The notes under the pieces: model-generated
What the model was told of the DNA's origin: nothing
The model's input: the letters and a program-made list of their open reading frames with translations, nothing else
Databases searched by the model: none
Position numbers and translations under genes: made by a program
Assembly: GCA_964402715.1 (NCBI GenBank)
Contig: CAYODJ010000002.1
Location: forward strand, 1 to 64,000
Direction: 5' to 3'
Length of the DNA: 64,000 nucleotides
From: CALXOD01 sp964402715
GTDB lineage: Bacteria > Verrucomicrobiota > Lentisphaeria > Victivallales > Victivallaceae
Shown here: positions 7,996 through 15,853 of the stretch, piece after piece
Numbering within the stretch: the stretch's first letter is position 1
Layout: each line of letters opens with the position of its first letter

Positions 7996-9065
7996 AGCGC
8001 ACCTCCCTTCGGAGCAAGGTACAAAAGCCGTTGCCAATCGCGTTTGTCTGGTCGGTAGATTCCCGGAAGGCGGGAAAGATGGGACGCGTTCGCGCACGCT
8101 CTGTCAAATCCGATTGCGGCAAGCAGAGAAAAGCATCCCTGCTTGATTTCCTGCTCCCAGTCAGAGAGAGAGTCCACACCATCGCAACAAATCCACGCAT
8201 GGCAGGATTTCCCGCCGGAGTAGACAATCGCGGCAATCCGAAAATCCAGTACGCTGCAAAGCCCTCTCAGCAACGCGCCCTGTTGCGGGAATGGCATATT
8301 ATCGCATTCCGCAACGAAGTACCGGAACTCTTTTACGCAGCTGTCTCCGCGCAACGTCAAATCGTCCCCGGTCTTCTTTTTGGCTTGTTTCCCGGTAAGC
8401 GGGTTCGTCAGAAACAACGGATACTGTTTCGCCAAGCGGGTAATCAGCTCTTTTTGACGGCTTGCAGAATCGCAAGACTCAATCTCTTTCAGTTCCGATT
8501 GAAAGAAATTCCGCCATTCCACAGCGGGCTTGATATGTCCCTCTCCTGCATCGTAGGTAGATCCGATAAACAAGAGATCGTCGGGTTTGTAGAGCGAATC
8601 CAGAAGAAGCAGCATATCGCCGGAATAGGGGAACTTCTCTGAGCGGGCATCGATCCGAATTGGGGAAGATTCCCACATGTCCGCGCCAAACGGGTCATGC
8701 TCTCCCCCTCCCGCCTCCAGAATTTGCCGAAATACGGCTTCTGATACGGAGGGCTGTTTCAATAAGTCGGCAATCCGTTCTTCCTTGCTCTTGCACGGAA
8801 GCGGCATCGGTCTTTGAAACGGGGCGTTGCCGTTTCCGGGCGTTGTGTCAATGCTTGCGCGTTTGATTGCGTCGTTGATTTCGCTGTCCGGTACATGCCT
8901 CGCGCCATGCGGAATTGCGGCGCGAATGTCTGAAAATATTACTTCCTTTGATTGCCCCGCCAAAATTCCGAGCGTTGCAACGCCAAGCAGCTTTGTATGG
9001 CAACCGGTTCCCGGTTCCGGAATCGCGGCAAGGGAACCCCTGTAGCGTTCTTCCAATTTGTTCAT
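7992..9065 (-). CDS. AEP-superfamily primase of the element
   Basis: 357 residues. The C-terminal third carries the archaeo-eukaryotic primase signature: acidic E253-C-D255 (FVAECDN), SGGKSCHAWI with His289, and GFDRA...HLSRLPG at about 319-335. This is the catalytic arrangement of PrimPol and RepB'-type primases that synthesise primers for plasmid and phage replication. The N-terminal ~230 residues have no domain I can name; the first 90 may be a DNA-binding or zinc-free accessory region. Starts at ATG overlapping the stop of the HTH gene (ATGA) and its own stop overlaps the helicase start, so HTH, primase and helicase form one translationally coupled unit. Confidence 0.8.
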   Translation of the reverse strand: MNKLEERYRGSLAAIPEPGTGCHTKLLGVATLGILAGQSKEVIFSDIRAAIPHGARHVPDSEINDAIKRASIDTTPGNGNAPFQRPMPLPCKSKEERIADLLKQPSVSEAVFRQILEAGGGEHDPFGADMWESSPIRIDARSEKFPYSGDMLLLLDSLYKPDDLLFIGSTYDAGEGHIKPAVEWRNFFQSELKEIESCDSASRQKELITRLAKQYPLFLTNPLTGKQAKKKTGDDLTLRGDSCVKEFRYFVAECDNMPFPQQGALLRGLCSVLDFRIAAIVYSGGKSCHAWICCDGVDSLSDWEQEIKQGCFSLLAAIGFDRACANASHLSRLPGIYRPDKRDWQRLLYLAPKGGAL

Positions 9066-9379
9066 TCTTCCCCTTCTGCGGTACGGTTCAAAAGAGCCTG
9101 TACGCTTTCTTGATGAATCCGTACGGTTCTGCTCCCAATCTTGACGCGCTGCAAAAGACCGTCGTTCATGTAGCGGTTCACGGTGTTCAGACTAACTCCC
9201 AGAAGTCCGGCAACGTCTTTCCTTGAGAGAGGCTTGGGAATCGCGCAGGGGTTGCTTTTTTCGCCTCCGTAGGCTTGCAATGCCGCTATCAGCGTTTGCG
9301 GTGTCAGTTCCGGAACGGAGACTTGAAGCATTGCGGTAGCGGCGGCAAGGACTTGACTGTTGACTTGTGAGACTTTCAT
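9062..9379 (-). CDS. Helix-turn-helix protein, excisionase/regulator-like
   Basis: 105 residues. Residues about 50-100 hold a MerR/excisionase-type winged HTH (LSRKDVAGLLGVSLNTVNRY then DGLLQRVKIGSRTVRIHQES), typical of excisionase-family and small replication-initiator proteins. The start is fixed by AAGGAG just before the ATG; the longer open frame upstream lacks such a site. First gene of the primase-helicase unit, and its 5' region contains a large palindrome (9395-9431) that could be its operator. It may act as recombination directionality factor, as autoregulator of replication, or both. Confidence 0.8.
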   Translation of the reverse strand: MKVSQVNSQVLAAATAMLQVSVPELTPQTLIAALQAYGGEKSNPCAIPKPLSRKDVAGLLGVSLNTVNRYMNDGLLQRVKIGSRTVRIHQESVQALLNRTAEGEE

Positions 9380-9394
9380 ACGTCTCCTTTCAAT

Positions 9395-9431
9395 TTGTGA
9401 TGTGCGGTTCATTCCGCGAATCATCACAAAA
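9395..9431. promoter_or_regulatory. Large palindrome before the HTH gene (operator or leader hairpin)
   Basis: Perfect 9-base arms TTTGTGATG (9395-9403) and CATCACAAA (9423-9431), with inner arms GCGG and CCGC around TTCATT. It begins 16 bases before the HTH start codon, just upstream of the ribosome site. A palindromic operator for the HTH protein, or a transcript hairpin affecting translation, are both possible. Confidence 0.5.
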
Positions 9432-9445
9432 CAAACCAATGTCAA

Positions 9446-9872
9446 CCATAGAGAAAAAGCAGATTTAGAATATTAAAACGAAAAGCACAATTAAGTTGTT
9501 TATTGTCAAGAGGTTCGTTCCATTTTTGCTTTGCCAAACGCGATGAGCTCCTAGGTCTGTCCCCAAGGGAGTTTGAAGTCTATAAACTGGTATTCTCGGA
9601 AGCAAAAAAAGCCGGGCGGGTGACCGGCTGCTAGCATTTGATCGCTTATTTTGGGGATTTGGGGCAAGCTGCCACCGTGAAGTTTTTTCGCGATAGCCTC
9701 AATACAGGTTAGTTTTTATAGGTTCTGAGAGTTCGGTGCAGTCTAGAATGCTTGAATAGACTTTCTTTTCCATTTCCCCATTGTCGGAAGCGGGGGTCTG
9801 TTGTCAATAGACACATTCACTCTTTCCAAGTGGAAAACATTGATTTAAGACTGGGATTTTCGTTGTTTTCAC
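9446..9872. other. Intergenic region between integrase and replication operon
   Basis: No gene that I can support. It should hold the promoter of the HTH-primase-helicase unit; minus-strand TTGACA boxes occur at about 9444 and 9510, but no convincing -10 goes with them. Two short open frames (see the 19-codon ORF) and a possible terminator lie here. A minus-strand frame of about 54 codons covering 9546-9710 looks protein-like but has no start codon. Confidence 0.4.
9604..9629 (-). terminator. Possible terminator downstream of the integrase
   Basis: On the minus strand AGCCGG (9629-9624) and CCGGCT (9615-9610) form a 6-bp stem with an 8-base loop followed by a run of seven T. It lies about 245 bases after the integrase stop. 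Confidence 0.5.
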
Positions 9873-9876
9873 TCAT
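9817..9876 (-). CDS. Putative 19-residue ORF coupled to the integrase stop
   Basis: ATG overlaps the integrase stop codon (ATGA), and an AGGAG inside the last integrase codons lies 8 bases before it. The product MSENNENPSLKSMFSTWKE matches nothing I know. The good ribosome site is the only positive evidence; it could be chance. Confidence 0.25.
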   Translation of the reverse strand: MSENNENPSLKSMFSTWKE

Positions 9877-11291
9877 CGTAACATCTCCTTGGCTTGATTG
9901 AGAAGCGTTTGTACTGCCGTTTCGGGCAGAATTTCAATTAATCGCCTTAGTTCGGAGCGGGCAACCTGTTCTTCCGACTCTGGAAGCACTCTTTGGGTGC
10001 TCGTGGGCAATCCCGCGTCAAGGGGTAGACACATCGCCTCGGCGTATTGTACGGCGGCGCGGTCGCTGATTTTCGTGTAGTGTTCCGTCATGGCAGGGTT
10101 TGAATGCCCGGCATTGCGTTGAATGATGGCGGCGGGCGTTCCTATTTCCGCGTTATGACTAATATACGAGTAGCGCAAGGAATGGAAGCCGATTTCCACT
10201 ACGGCGCGGGTTCCGGTTCTCTGGAATTTCCCGTTTTTCGGATTGATGGTCTCTTGTCGTCCGGTTCCGGGGCGATGGATTTCAATTCCACAACCAGCGA
10301 AATGCTTTAATACCTTCTTCGTGATTTGCTGATCGCCTCCAGTGAGATATTTTTCCGCAATTTCGGGCAGCAAGTATCCGGTGCGCTTTTCCGGGGGGAT
10401 GGCGGTCAGCATTTGAAACAGAAAAGCCGGGATTCCGATTTTGACGGTGGCTTGCGTCTTGTCCTTGACAGTGTGGGCGGTCTTGCGCGGAATGCGTTCA
10501 ATCACGCGGCGCAACAAATCGATTTCGCTCCATTGCAAGGTACAGCAGTCGCCCAGGCGCAAGCCGGTAAAGTATCCCAGGGCAATCAGCATTTGCAGGT
10601 CGCCTTCAGCACGGTTGATTAGTACGGCAATCTGTTCCACGGTCAGCGGCTTCTTGCTGTTGTATTCGGGTTCGGTGCGGTCTATGTCGCGGAAAGGATT
10701 GTCGCCGGTCATTTTCCCGGCCTGAACGAGGGTAGTAAAGAAGCAGTTGAAGAACTGTAAATACTTGTTGAATGTACCGGAAGCACCCTTTCTCCGAATA
10801 TATTCCATGAATTGAGCCGCGTTTTCGGGGGTTATGTCGGAAAGCAGTCTTGCTTTTGGGGCGTTCGCGTAAATCCATTCCCGGAAGTGTTTGAAGTAGC
10901 CTCGATAATTTGAGGCGGTGGTGTGCGCGGGGATGGCGTCGGCGGGGAAGCGTTTACAACTGGCCGGGCGTTTTGGGCATTCCATAAAGAGCGTCCAGCC
11001 GTTGGCAATGGCGGCACGGCTGTTGGCAAGCATTGCGGCGGCTTCTTCGGCGGCCTGTTCAGCATCCCGCAAATCGGCTTTCAGTTTTCGTAAGCGTTCG
11101 GCCTTGTCTGTTTCGTGAATATGGGCGAGCAGTCGTTCAGCGGCGGCTTCGGCTTCTCTTCGCTTGGTGATGGGTTTTCCGGCGGGGTCGAGTAGCCGGG
11201 TTCGGGTTTCCTTGCCTTCGAATTGGAAACGGATGTACCAGAACTTTGCTTTTCCTGACGTGTAAATTTTCCCGGTTGTTTTTTTTGCCAT
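9873..11291 (-). CDS. int: Tyrosine recombinase (integrase) of the element
   Basis: 472-residue phage-type integrase. An N-terminal arm-binding region (KIYTSGKAKFWYIRF) is followed by a charged helical linker (about 45-95), a SAM-like core-binding domain (about 125-200) and the catalytic domain. Catalytic residues are visible: Arg245 in TGLRLGD, His370-x-x-Arg373 in FHSLRYSY, His396 in NAGHSNPA and Tyr405 in MTEHYTK. It lies 125 bases inside the right attachment site and reads away from it. Promoter and arm sites should be in 11292-11416. The ATG at 11291 has no strong ribosome site but the MAKKTTGKIYTSGK start is typical of this family. Confidence 0.95.
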   Translation of the reverse strand: MAKKTTGKIYTSGKAKFWYIRFQFEGKETRTRLLDPAGKPITKRREAEAAAERLLAHIHETDKAERLRKLKADLRDAEQAAEEAAAMLANSRAAIANGWTLFMECPKRPASCKRFPADAIPAHTTASNYRGYFKHFREWIYANAPKARLLSDITPENAAQFMEYIRRKGASGTFNKYLQFFNCFFTTLVQAGKMTGDNPFRDIDRTEPEYNSKKPLTVEQIAVLINRAEGDLQMLIALGYFTGLRLGDCCTLQWSEIDLLRRVIERIPRKTAHTVKDKTQATVKIGIPAFLFQMLTAIPPEKRTGYLLPEIAEKYLTGGDQQITKKVLKHFAGCGIEIHRPGTGRQETINPKNGKFQRTGTRAVVEIGFHSLRYSYISHNAEIGTPAAIIQRNAGHSNPAMTEHYTKISDRAAVQYAEAMCLPLDAGLPTSTQRVLPESEEQVARSELRRLIEILPETAVQTLLNQAKEMLR

Positions 11292-11416
11292 GGTCGGCGC
11301 CCTTCTTTTTCGGTGTTCTTACGTTTCGTTACGTTTCAATATATCGTTAAAAAGGGCGTTTCAAGTCGATAATCGGATAAAAACCGGAAAAATTTTATTT
11401 TTTTTGTTCATTCACG
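11292..11416. repeat. Right-end region with integrase arm-type repeats
   Basis: Holds TTCTTACGTTT (11316-11326, with a second TTACGTTTC just after) and ATAATCGGATAAAAACCGG (11369-11387). The latter matches the left-end copy at 4847-4865 in 18 of 19 positions, same orientation. Also upstream of int, so the sites could couple integrase binding to its own expression. Confidence 0.55.
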
Positions 11417-11476
11417 CAGACTTAAAATCTGTTTTCCATAGCGGAAGTGCGGGTTCGAGTCCCGCCTCGGGCACCA
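11417..11476 (+). repeat. Right attachment site (attR): displaced 3' part of tRNA-Leu
   Basis: Begins with the anticodon stem-loop CAGACTTAAAATCTGTT, continues with a variable arm that differs from the intact tRNA, and ends CTCGGGC-A-CCA. This acceptor strand would pair perfectly with the GCCCGAG of the tRNA at 4670, so it is best read as the original chromosomal 3' end, displaced by integration. No promoter or 5' half accompanies it. Confidence 0.8.
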
Positions 11477-12320
11477 GGTCGACTGTCTGACAGCATGGAA
11501 GTTGCGGTGAAAGCCGCTGCTTCCCTGTTTCCTTTTGCCGCGATACCGCTTTCCTGCCGTTTCTCACCTGTGGAAATCATGGGCGGAAGCTGCAAATTCC
11601 TGCGGATTTTCGCGGAACAGTCGCTCTGAGAAGGAAACCGCTTCCCACATGAGCATGAGACGACCTGAGACGGAACGCAGTGCGCAAGTAGGGAAGACGC
11701 GAGGGCGGGATGGCGCCGGGGGTGTGGAACCTGCCGGGGGGAGCCTGTGGGCGGCGCGGCGTCACTCTCCGCGCCGACGGTTCTTCAAATCACGCACATC
11801 CGGACGAAGAAAAACCCAAATCTCGACAGCCCAACGGCGAAGGACTCTCGCCGACGTGAGCTGCTCGATTTGGATCGGATCGTGAAAACCGCCGAAAGCG
11901 CCCGCCTGAACGCACGGAACGTCTCCGCGTCTCCCTCCGGCGCGGAGGGTACGGTAACGCCTTCCGATGAGAATACAAGCGCCGATCGTAAAAAAACGGC
12001 CGTTGTCCCGGATTTCATGAAAAGCGCCCGCTGCCGCCGGCTGTGAAAGACATTGCCGGCGACGTTCATCCGTTTCTTCAGGCGCGCCCCGTCCGACGGC
12101 ATTGCCGGACCGCTTTCGCGGCGACAAAGAGTGGCAGTGAAAATCTTTTTTCCCGCTTGACAAAACGGCGGGGCGGTGCCAATTTTACCTGAAGCATCCG
12201 TCGCTTCCCTCCGCTTTGCGATTTTTGTCTCTCAAGTTGAACGGAGGATGCATTTTTTCATGTAGAATTCCCGTCGTGGACATCGGGCGGCGCCGGAAAT
12301 GGAGAGGATTCCGCAGTTTT
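11477..12320. other. GC-rich stretch without a supported gene
   Basis: Overlapping short frames on both strands, none with a domain or consistent ribosome site. Near the right edge TTGACA (12157-12162) with a weak CAATTT 17 bases on could be a promoter for cbiM. I looked for a cobalamin riboswitch before cbiM and did not see one I could support. Confidence 0.45.
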
Positions 12321-13313
12321 ATGCACATGGTCGACGCACTGCTGTCTCCGCCCGTCAGCGGAGCGATGCTGGCGGTTTCCGCCGGTGTTCTCGCGTATTC
12401 CGTCCGTGACGTCCGGAGGGATTTCCAGGAGAGGCGCGTTCCGCTCATGGGAGTCGCCGGCGCATTCATATTCGCGGCGCAGATGATAAATTTCGCGATT
12501 CCGGGGACGGGGTCGAGCGGGCATATCGGCGGAGCCGTGCTGCTGGCGGCTCTGCTCGGCTCGTCGCCCGCCTTCATCGTGATGGCCGGAGTGCTGCTGA
12601 TACAGGCTCTTTTCTTCGCGGACGGAGGACTGCTCGCGTGGGGATGCAATCTGTTCAATCTCGGTTTTTTCGGGTGCTATCTGGCGTATCCGTACCTGTT
12701 CCGTCCGGTTCTCGGGCGGAAAACGACGCGGCCGCGCATCATGGCGGCGAGCTGCGTCGCGTGCGTCGCGGCGCTGGAACTGGGGGCGTTCTCGGTGACG
12801 CTGGAGACGCTGCTGTCGGGGGTGACAAGCCTTCCTTTCGGCGCGTTCGTTTCGGCGATGCTGCCGATTCACCTGGCGATCGGGCTGGTCGAGGGGCTGG
12901 CGACCGGAGCCGTTCTGATTTTCATAAGCAGGCGCGCGCCGGAGATCGAGTCGTTGCGGCTTGATGCCGGGAACGGCGCGGCGATGCGCTTCGCGGCGGT
13001 CTGGGGGCTGACGGCGCTTCTGCTCGGAGGCGGTGTTTCGCTGCTGGCTTCCGGCGCTCCCGACGGGCTTGAATGGTCGCTCGCCAGAGCCTCGGGCGGC
13101 GCGGAGCCGGCGGTTTCCGGCGCACCGCACGGAATCGCGGCGAGGATCGTGGAAATCATGTCGCTGGCTCCGGATTACGTGCTGGCGCGGTGCGACGGTC
13201 CCGTCGGAACATCGCTCGCCGGACTCGTCGGAGCGCTGATCTGCGCGGCTCTGATCGGCGGCGCCGGGTATGCGCTGTGCTGCAGGAACCCGCGCAGGAG
13301 CGCGGAGAAGTGA
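12321..13313 (+). CDS. cbiM: ECF-type cobalt/nickel transporter substrate component CbiM with PDGLE domain
   Basis: 330-residue membrane protein, substrate-capture component of an energy-coupling-factor metal transporter. It begins MHMVDALLSPPV, corresponding to the MHI-D-LSP metal-binding N-terminus of CbiM/NikM; the second-position His and following Asp supply ligands. Several membrane helices follow (GGAVLLAALLGSSPAFIVMA and others), then a C-terminal PDGLE module (APDGLEWS at about 249-256 and a last helix) that replaces the separate CbiN. The longer open frame upstream lacks the metal-binding start. Followed directly by cbiQ and cbiO. Co2+ versus Ni2+ cannot be told from the sequence. 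Confidence 0.88.
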   Translation: MHMVDALLSPPVSGAMLAVSAGVLAYSVRDVRRDFQERRVPLMGVAGAFIFAAQMINFAIPGTGSSGHIGGAVLLAALLGSSPAFIVMAGVLLIQALFFADGGLLAWGCNLFNLGFFGCYLAYPYLFRPVLGRKTTRPRIMAASCVACVAALELGAFSVTLETLLSGVTSLPFGAFVSAMLPIHLAIGLVEGLATGAVLIFISRRAPEIESLRLDAGNGAAMRFAAVWGLTALLLGGGVSLLASGAPDGLEWSLARASGGAEPAVSGAPHGIAARIVEIMSLAPDYVLARCDGPVGTSLAGLVGALICAALIGGAGYALCCRNPRRSAEK

Positions 13314-14071
13314 GACTTCGGGCGGCAGATCCGCCTGACATGGAAGCTCCGGCGGCGGGACGGAGCCTGTTCGCCTCCGTATCCCCTCTGCCCAAGGTCT
13401 GCATGACGCTGTCTTTCCTGGTCTTCGCGGTGTCTCTGGATCGTCATGATCTGATCGGAGGCGCGGTGTTTGCTGCGGTGCCCCTGCTGCTGGCGCTGGC
13501 CGGGGGCGTCGGCGTCGTCAGGATGCTGCGCCGCGCCGCAGCGGCGCTTCCGTTTGTTCTCTGCGCGGGCGCGGCCGACGTCTTCTTCGACCGTGCTCCG
13601 GTGACATGCGCGGGCGTGGTGACCGTCTCCGGCGGAGTCTGCTCGCTTCTGGTCCTCGTCGCCAAGACGCTGGCGACGACGGAGATGGTGCTGCTGCTGG
13701 CCGCGTCGTCGACGCTGACGGACATTTCCGGGGCGCTGGTGCGTCTGCGCGTTCCGTGCATTCTGGTTCTGCAGATGCAGCTTCTGCTCCGCTACATGGT
13801 TCTGACGGCGGCGGAGGCGCGCGGCATGGCGAACGCCTACCGTCTCCGCAATGCCGGATGCGGGTTCATCCCGATGCGCGACTGGGGGATGCTGTGCGGA
13901 TGTCTCTTCCTCAGAAGCGTCGGCCGCGCCGACGCGGTCTACAAGTCCATGCAGTGCCGGCTGTTCCATGCCGGAAGACCGCTGACGGCGGCTGCCGACG
14001 GCACTTTCGGGGAATGGTGTTCGGCGGCGGTCTGGTTCGTCCTGCTCCTTGTTCTGCGGGTTGCCGTATGA
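13310..14071 (+). CDS. cbiQ: ECF transporter transmembrane coupling component CbiQ
   Basis: 253-residue T-component linking the ATPase to CbiM. Membrane helices at the N-terminus (VCMTLSFLVFAVSL), middle and C-terminus (AVWFVLLLVLRVAV); the cytosolic coupling region includes EARGMANAYRLRNAG and the later FLRSVGRADAVYKSMQCRLF, matching the two Ala-Arg-Gly-like coupling helices of CbiQ/EcfT. GTG at 13310 overlaps the cbiM stop (GTGA) with AGGAG eight bases before it; an in-frame ATG at 13340 is the alternative. Its own stop overlaps the cbiO start, so cbiMQO are tightly coupled. Confidence 0.85.
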   Translation: MRLRAADPPDMEAPAAGRSLFASVSPLPKVCMTLSFLVFAVSLDRHDLIGGAVFAAVPLLLALAGGVGVVRMLRRAAAALPFVLCAGAADVFFDRAPVTCAGVVTVSGGVCSLLVLVAKTLATTEMVLLLAASSTLTDISGALVRLRVPCILVLQMQLLLRYMVLTAAEARGMANAYRLRNAGCGFIPMRDWGMLCGCLFLRSVGRADAVYKSMQCRLFHAGRPLTAAADGTFGEWCSAAVWFVLLLVLRVAV

Positions 14072-14775
14072 AGATCGAGTTCCGCGATGTGACGCTGGAG
14101 CGCGCCGGCGGAATCCGCGCGATAGACTCCTTCTCGCACGTCTTCGATTCCGAGCGGGGTTCGGCGGTCGCGGTTCTGGGCGCGAACGGAGCCGGCAAAT
14201 CCACTCTTCTGGAGAGCGTCCTCGGACTCGTCCCCGTGAGTTCCGGCCGTATTCTGGTCGACGGGACGGAGGTGGTTAAACGCAATTTCCCCCTGATCCG
14301 CGCCAGGGTCGGGATGATTTTTCAGAATCCCGACGATCAGCTGTTCAATCACACCGTCGGGGAGGACGTGGCCTTCGGCCCGAGGAATCTGCGTCTGGAC
14401 GAGGCGGAGGTCGCGGACCGCGTCCGGAGAGCGCTGCGCCTGACGGGGATCGAACACCTGGCGGACAGGGACGTGTCGCGTCTTTCGGGGGGCGAAAAGC
14501 GCCGCGCGGCGCTGGCGGGAGTCCTGGCCATGAATCCGGAGGCGATTCTGCTGGACGAACCCACCTCCATGCTTGATCCGCAGGCCGTGCGCGAGCTTGC
14601 GGCGCATCTTGACTCGCTGCCCGCGCTGAAACTGATTGCGACCCATGATCTCCGGTTCGCCGGACGGCTCTGCTCGGAGTGCGTGATCCTGCGGCGCGGG
14701 AGACTGGCTGCGGCGGGCGGGATTCATGATCTGCTCGGCCGGCACGAACTGCTGCTGGAATGCGGGCTGGAGTGA
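14068..14775 (+). CDS. cbiO: ECF transporter ATP-binding protein CbiO
   Basis: 235-residue ABC ATPase energising the CbiMQ transporter. Walker A GANGAGKS at 38-45, Q-loop FQNPDDQLF at about 85-93 (the QNPDDQ form is characteristic of ECF ATPases), signature LSGGE at 139-143, Walker B and Glu in LLDEPTSMLD, and the H-loop His in ATHDLRF. ATG overlaps the cbiQ stop (ATGA). A single ATPase serves the transporter as in dedicated cobalt/nickel ECF systems. Confidence 0.93.
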   Translation: MKIEFRDVTLERAGGIRAIDSFSHVFDSERGSAVAVLGANGAGKSTLLESVLGLVPVSSGRILVDGTEVVKRNFPLIRARVGMIFQNPDDQLFNHTVGEDVAFGPRNLRLDEAEVADRVRRALRLTGIEHLADRDVSRLSGGEKRRAALAGVLAMNPEAILLDEPTSMLDPQAVRELAAHLDSLPALKLIATHDLRFAGRLCSECVILRRGRLAAAGGIHDLLGRHELLLECGLE

Positions 14776-14838
14776 TTCCCCGCCGCGCGGGATTCCGCGG
14801 ACGGGAGGCTTCCGGTCATTCTCCTCCGCCGTGACTCC

Positions 14839-15096
14839 TCATGGCCGCAGCGTCGCGTCGTGACGCCGCTTGCGTCTGATGCAGATGGAGTTGCACCGGG
14901 GGCAGCGGGTGAGATTCATCTCCTCCCTGGTCAGAAACGCGTAATGACACCTGTCGCAGTCGAAGAGCCGGCCGCTGTTGATCTGCCAGTGGAACCGTCT
15001 TCTGCGCAGCAGCGACCGGAACCACAGCACCAGCAGCAGAGTCAGCCACAGCGTCATGTAGATGAAAATCGCCAGGGGATAGCTGATGGCAATCAT
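14839..15096 (-). CDS. Small membrane protein with C-terminal zinc ribbon
   Basis: 85 residues: one membrane helix at about 5-25 (YPLAIFIYMTLWLTLLLVLW), an arginine-rich turn, then a zinc ribbon CDRC (47-50) ... CPRC (65-68) of the usual spacing. ATG overlaps the stop of the upstream TonB-position gene (ATGA). Last gene of the tolQ-tolR unit. No known function; the ribbon should face the cytosol if the arginines follow the positive-inside rule. Confidence 0.7.
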   Translation of the reverse strand: MIAISYPLAIFIYMTLWLTLLLVLWFRSLLRRRRFHWQINSGRLFDCDRCHYAFLTREEMNLTRCPRCNSICIRRKRRHDATLRP

Positions 15097-15836
15097 GGAC
15101 GCTCTCCCGACGACGGATTCCAGTGGACGACGAAGGATGTCGGTTCCGCGCCGATTTTCAAACGGTCCGCTTCCCCCACCAGGAAGCGGGCGGTCAGCAG
15201 ATCCAGCCCGGCGTCGCCGCAGGAACGCAGCACGGTGAACCTTATCTGATCAGTTCCGGCTTCGCGCCGGAGCAGCAGATGCGTGGACGCCGGAGGGACG
15301 GATCCGCCGAGCTTCGCCGCCTCAGGCGGCAGCGACAGTGAGACGGCGCGCCCGTCTCGCGTCACCTGCGGCGGGAACTTCGGCGCGGCGGCCGGTATCC
15401 GCAGCGCGTAGGGCGCATGGCGGTACAGCGGAACTCCCGGAGCCTGCTGAACGACGATGTATTCCGGGGATTCCGCGGCGCGGGCGGGCAGAATCTCCTC
15501 GAATTCGGGACGCGGCAGATCCGCGGGCGTCGGCCGCCGCGCCTGCGGCAGACGGACGGTCGGCGACGCGGCGGTGTCGCTGCGGGCGATGCAGGACGGG
15601 TCGTGGATGGCCATCCATTTTTCCATGAGAGCGGCTCTTTCCCGGGGCATGCTGCCGAAATTGCAGAGCGAAATCGTCGCGGTGCGCTGCGGCGTTCTCG
15701 TCCGGTGGGCGGGCTCAGGCGTGAACGCCAGCAGCAGGATCACATGTCCGAGCAGCGTCGCCAATATCGCCTCCATTATGATCGGACGATGCGAATTTCC
15801 GCTCGGCGCAGGGGATGATTCCGGCAATTCGGACAT
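15093..15836 (-). CDS. Inner-membrane anchored protein in TonB/TolA position
   Basis: 247 residues from MSELPESSPAPSGN. A short cytosolic tail, one membrane helix (about 27-43, EAILATLLGHVILLLAF), then a Pro/Arg-rich periplasmic region and a C-terminal domain of about 100 residues (PPEAAKLGGS to SFVVHWNP). The topology and the position directly after tolQ and tolR are those of TolA or TonB, but I do not see the TonB C-terminal fold signature. The open frame extends upstream on top of tolR; I start at the ATG 18 bases after the tolR stop. Best guess: the energy-transducing partner of the TolQ/TolR motor. Confidence 0.65.
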   Translation of the reverse strand: MSELPESSPAPSGNSHRPIIMEAILATLLGHVILLLAFTPEPAHRTRTPQRTATISLCNFGSMPRERAALMEKWMAIHDPSCIARSDTAASPTVRLPQARRPTPADLPRPEFEEILPARAAESPEYIVVQQAPGVPLYRHAPYALRIPAAAPKFPPQVTRDGRAVSLSLPPEAAKLGGSVPPASTHLLLRREAGTDQIRFTVLRSCGDAGLDLLTARFLVGEADRLKIGAEPTSFVVHWNPSSGERP

Positions 15837-15853
15837 GGAAGAGACTCCGCGGA

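Larger units (their letters stand above)
4697..11476. mobile_element. Integrated satellite-like or plasmid-like element in tRNA-Leu
   Basis: Bounded by the two tRNA-Leu 3' repeats. All genes lie on the minus strand: tyrosine integrase beside the right end, then a small HTH protein, AEP-type primase, SF3 helicase, ERCC4 nuclease and two small proteins. Replication and integration functions are present; capsid, tail, lysis and conjugation genes are absent, as in phage satellites (P4- and PICI-like) and small integrative plasmids. Composition is near 50% GC by eye, lower than the flanks. The last gene resembles proteins that, in phages, include small terminase subunits; if so, packaging by a helper phage is possible, but that is inference. 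Confidence 0.85.

Noticed and set aside
9446..9872. CRISPR-like or direct repeat array
   Set aside because: No regularly spaced repeats are present here or anywhere else in the window.
11417..11476. A second tRNA-Leu gene
   Set aside because: Only the part from the anticodon arm to the 3' end is present; it is the displaced end of the tRNA at 4670.
11762..12163. 133-codon minus-strand frame right of the element
   Set aside because: Arg-rich and low-complexity, overlapped by other frames, no ribosome site or homology I recognise.
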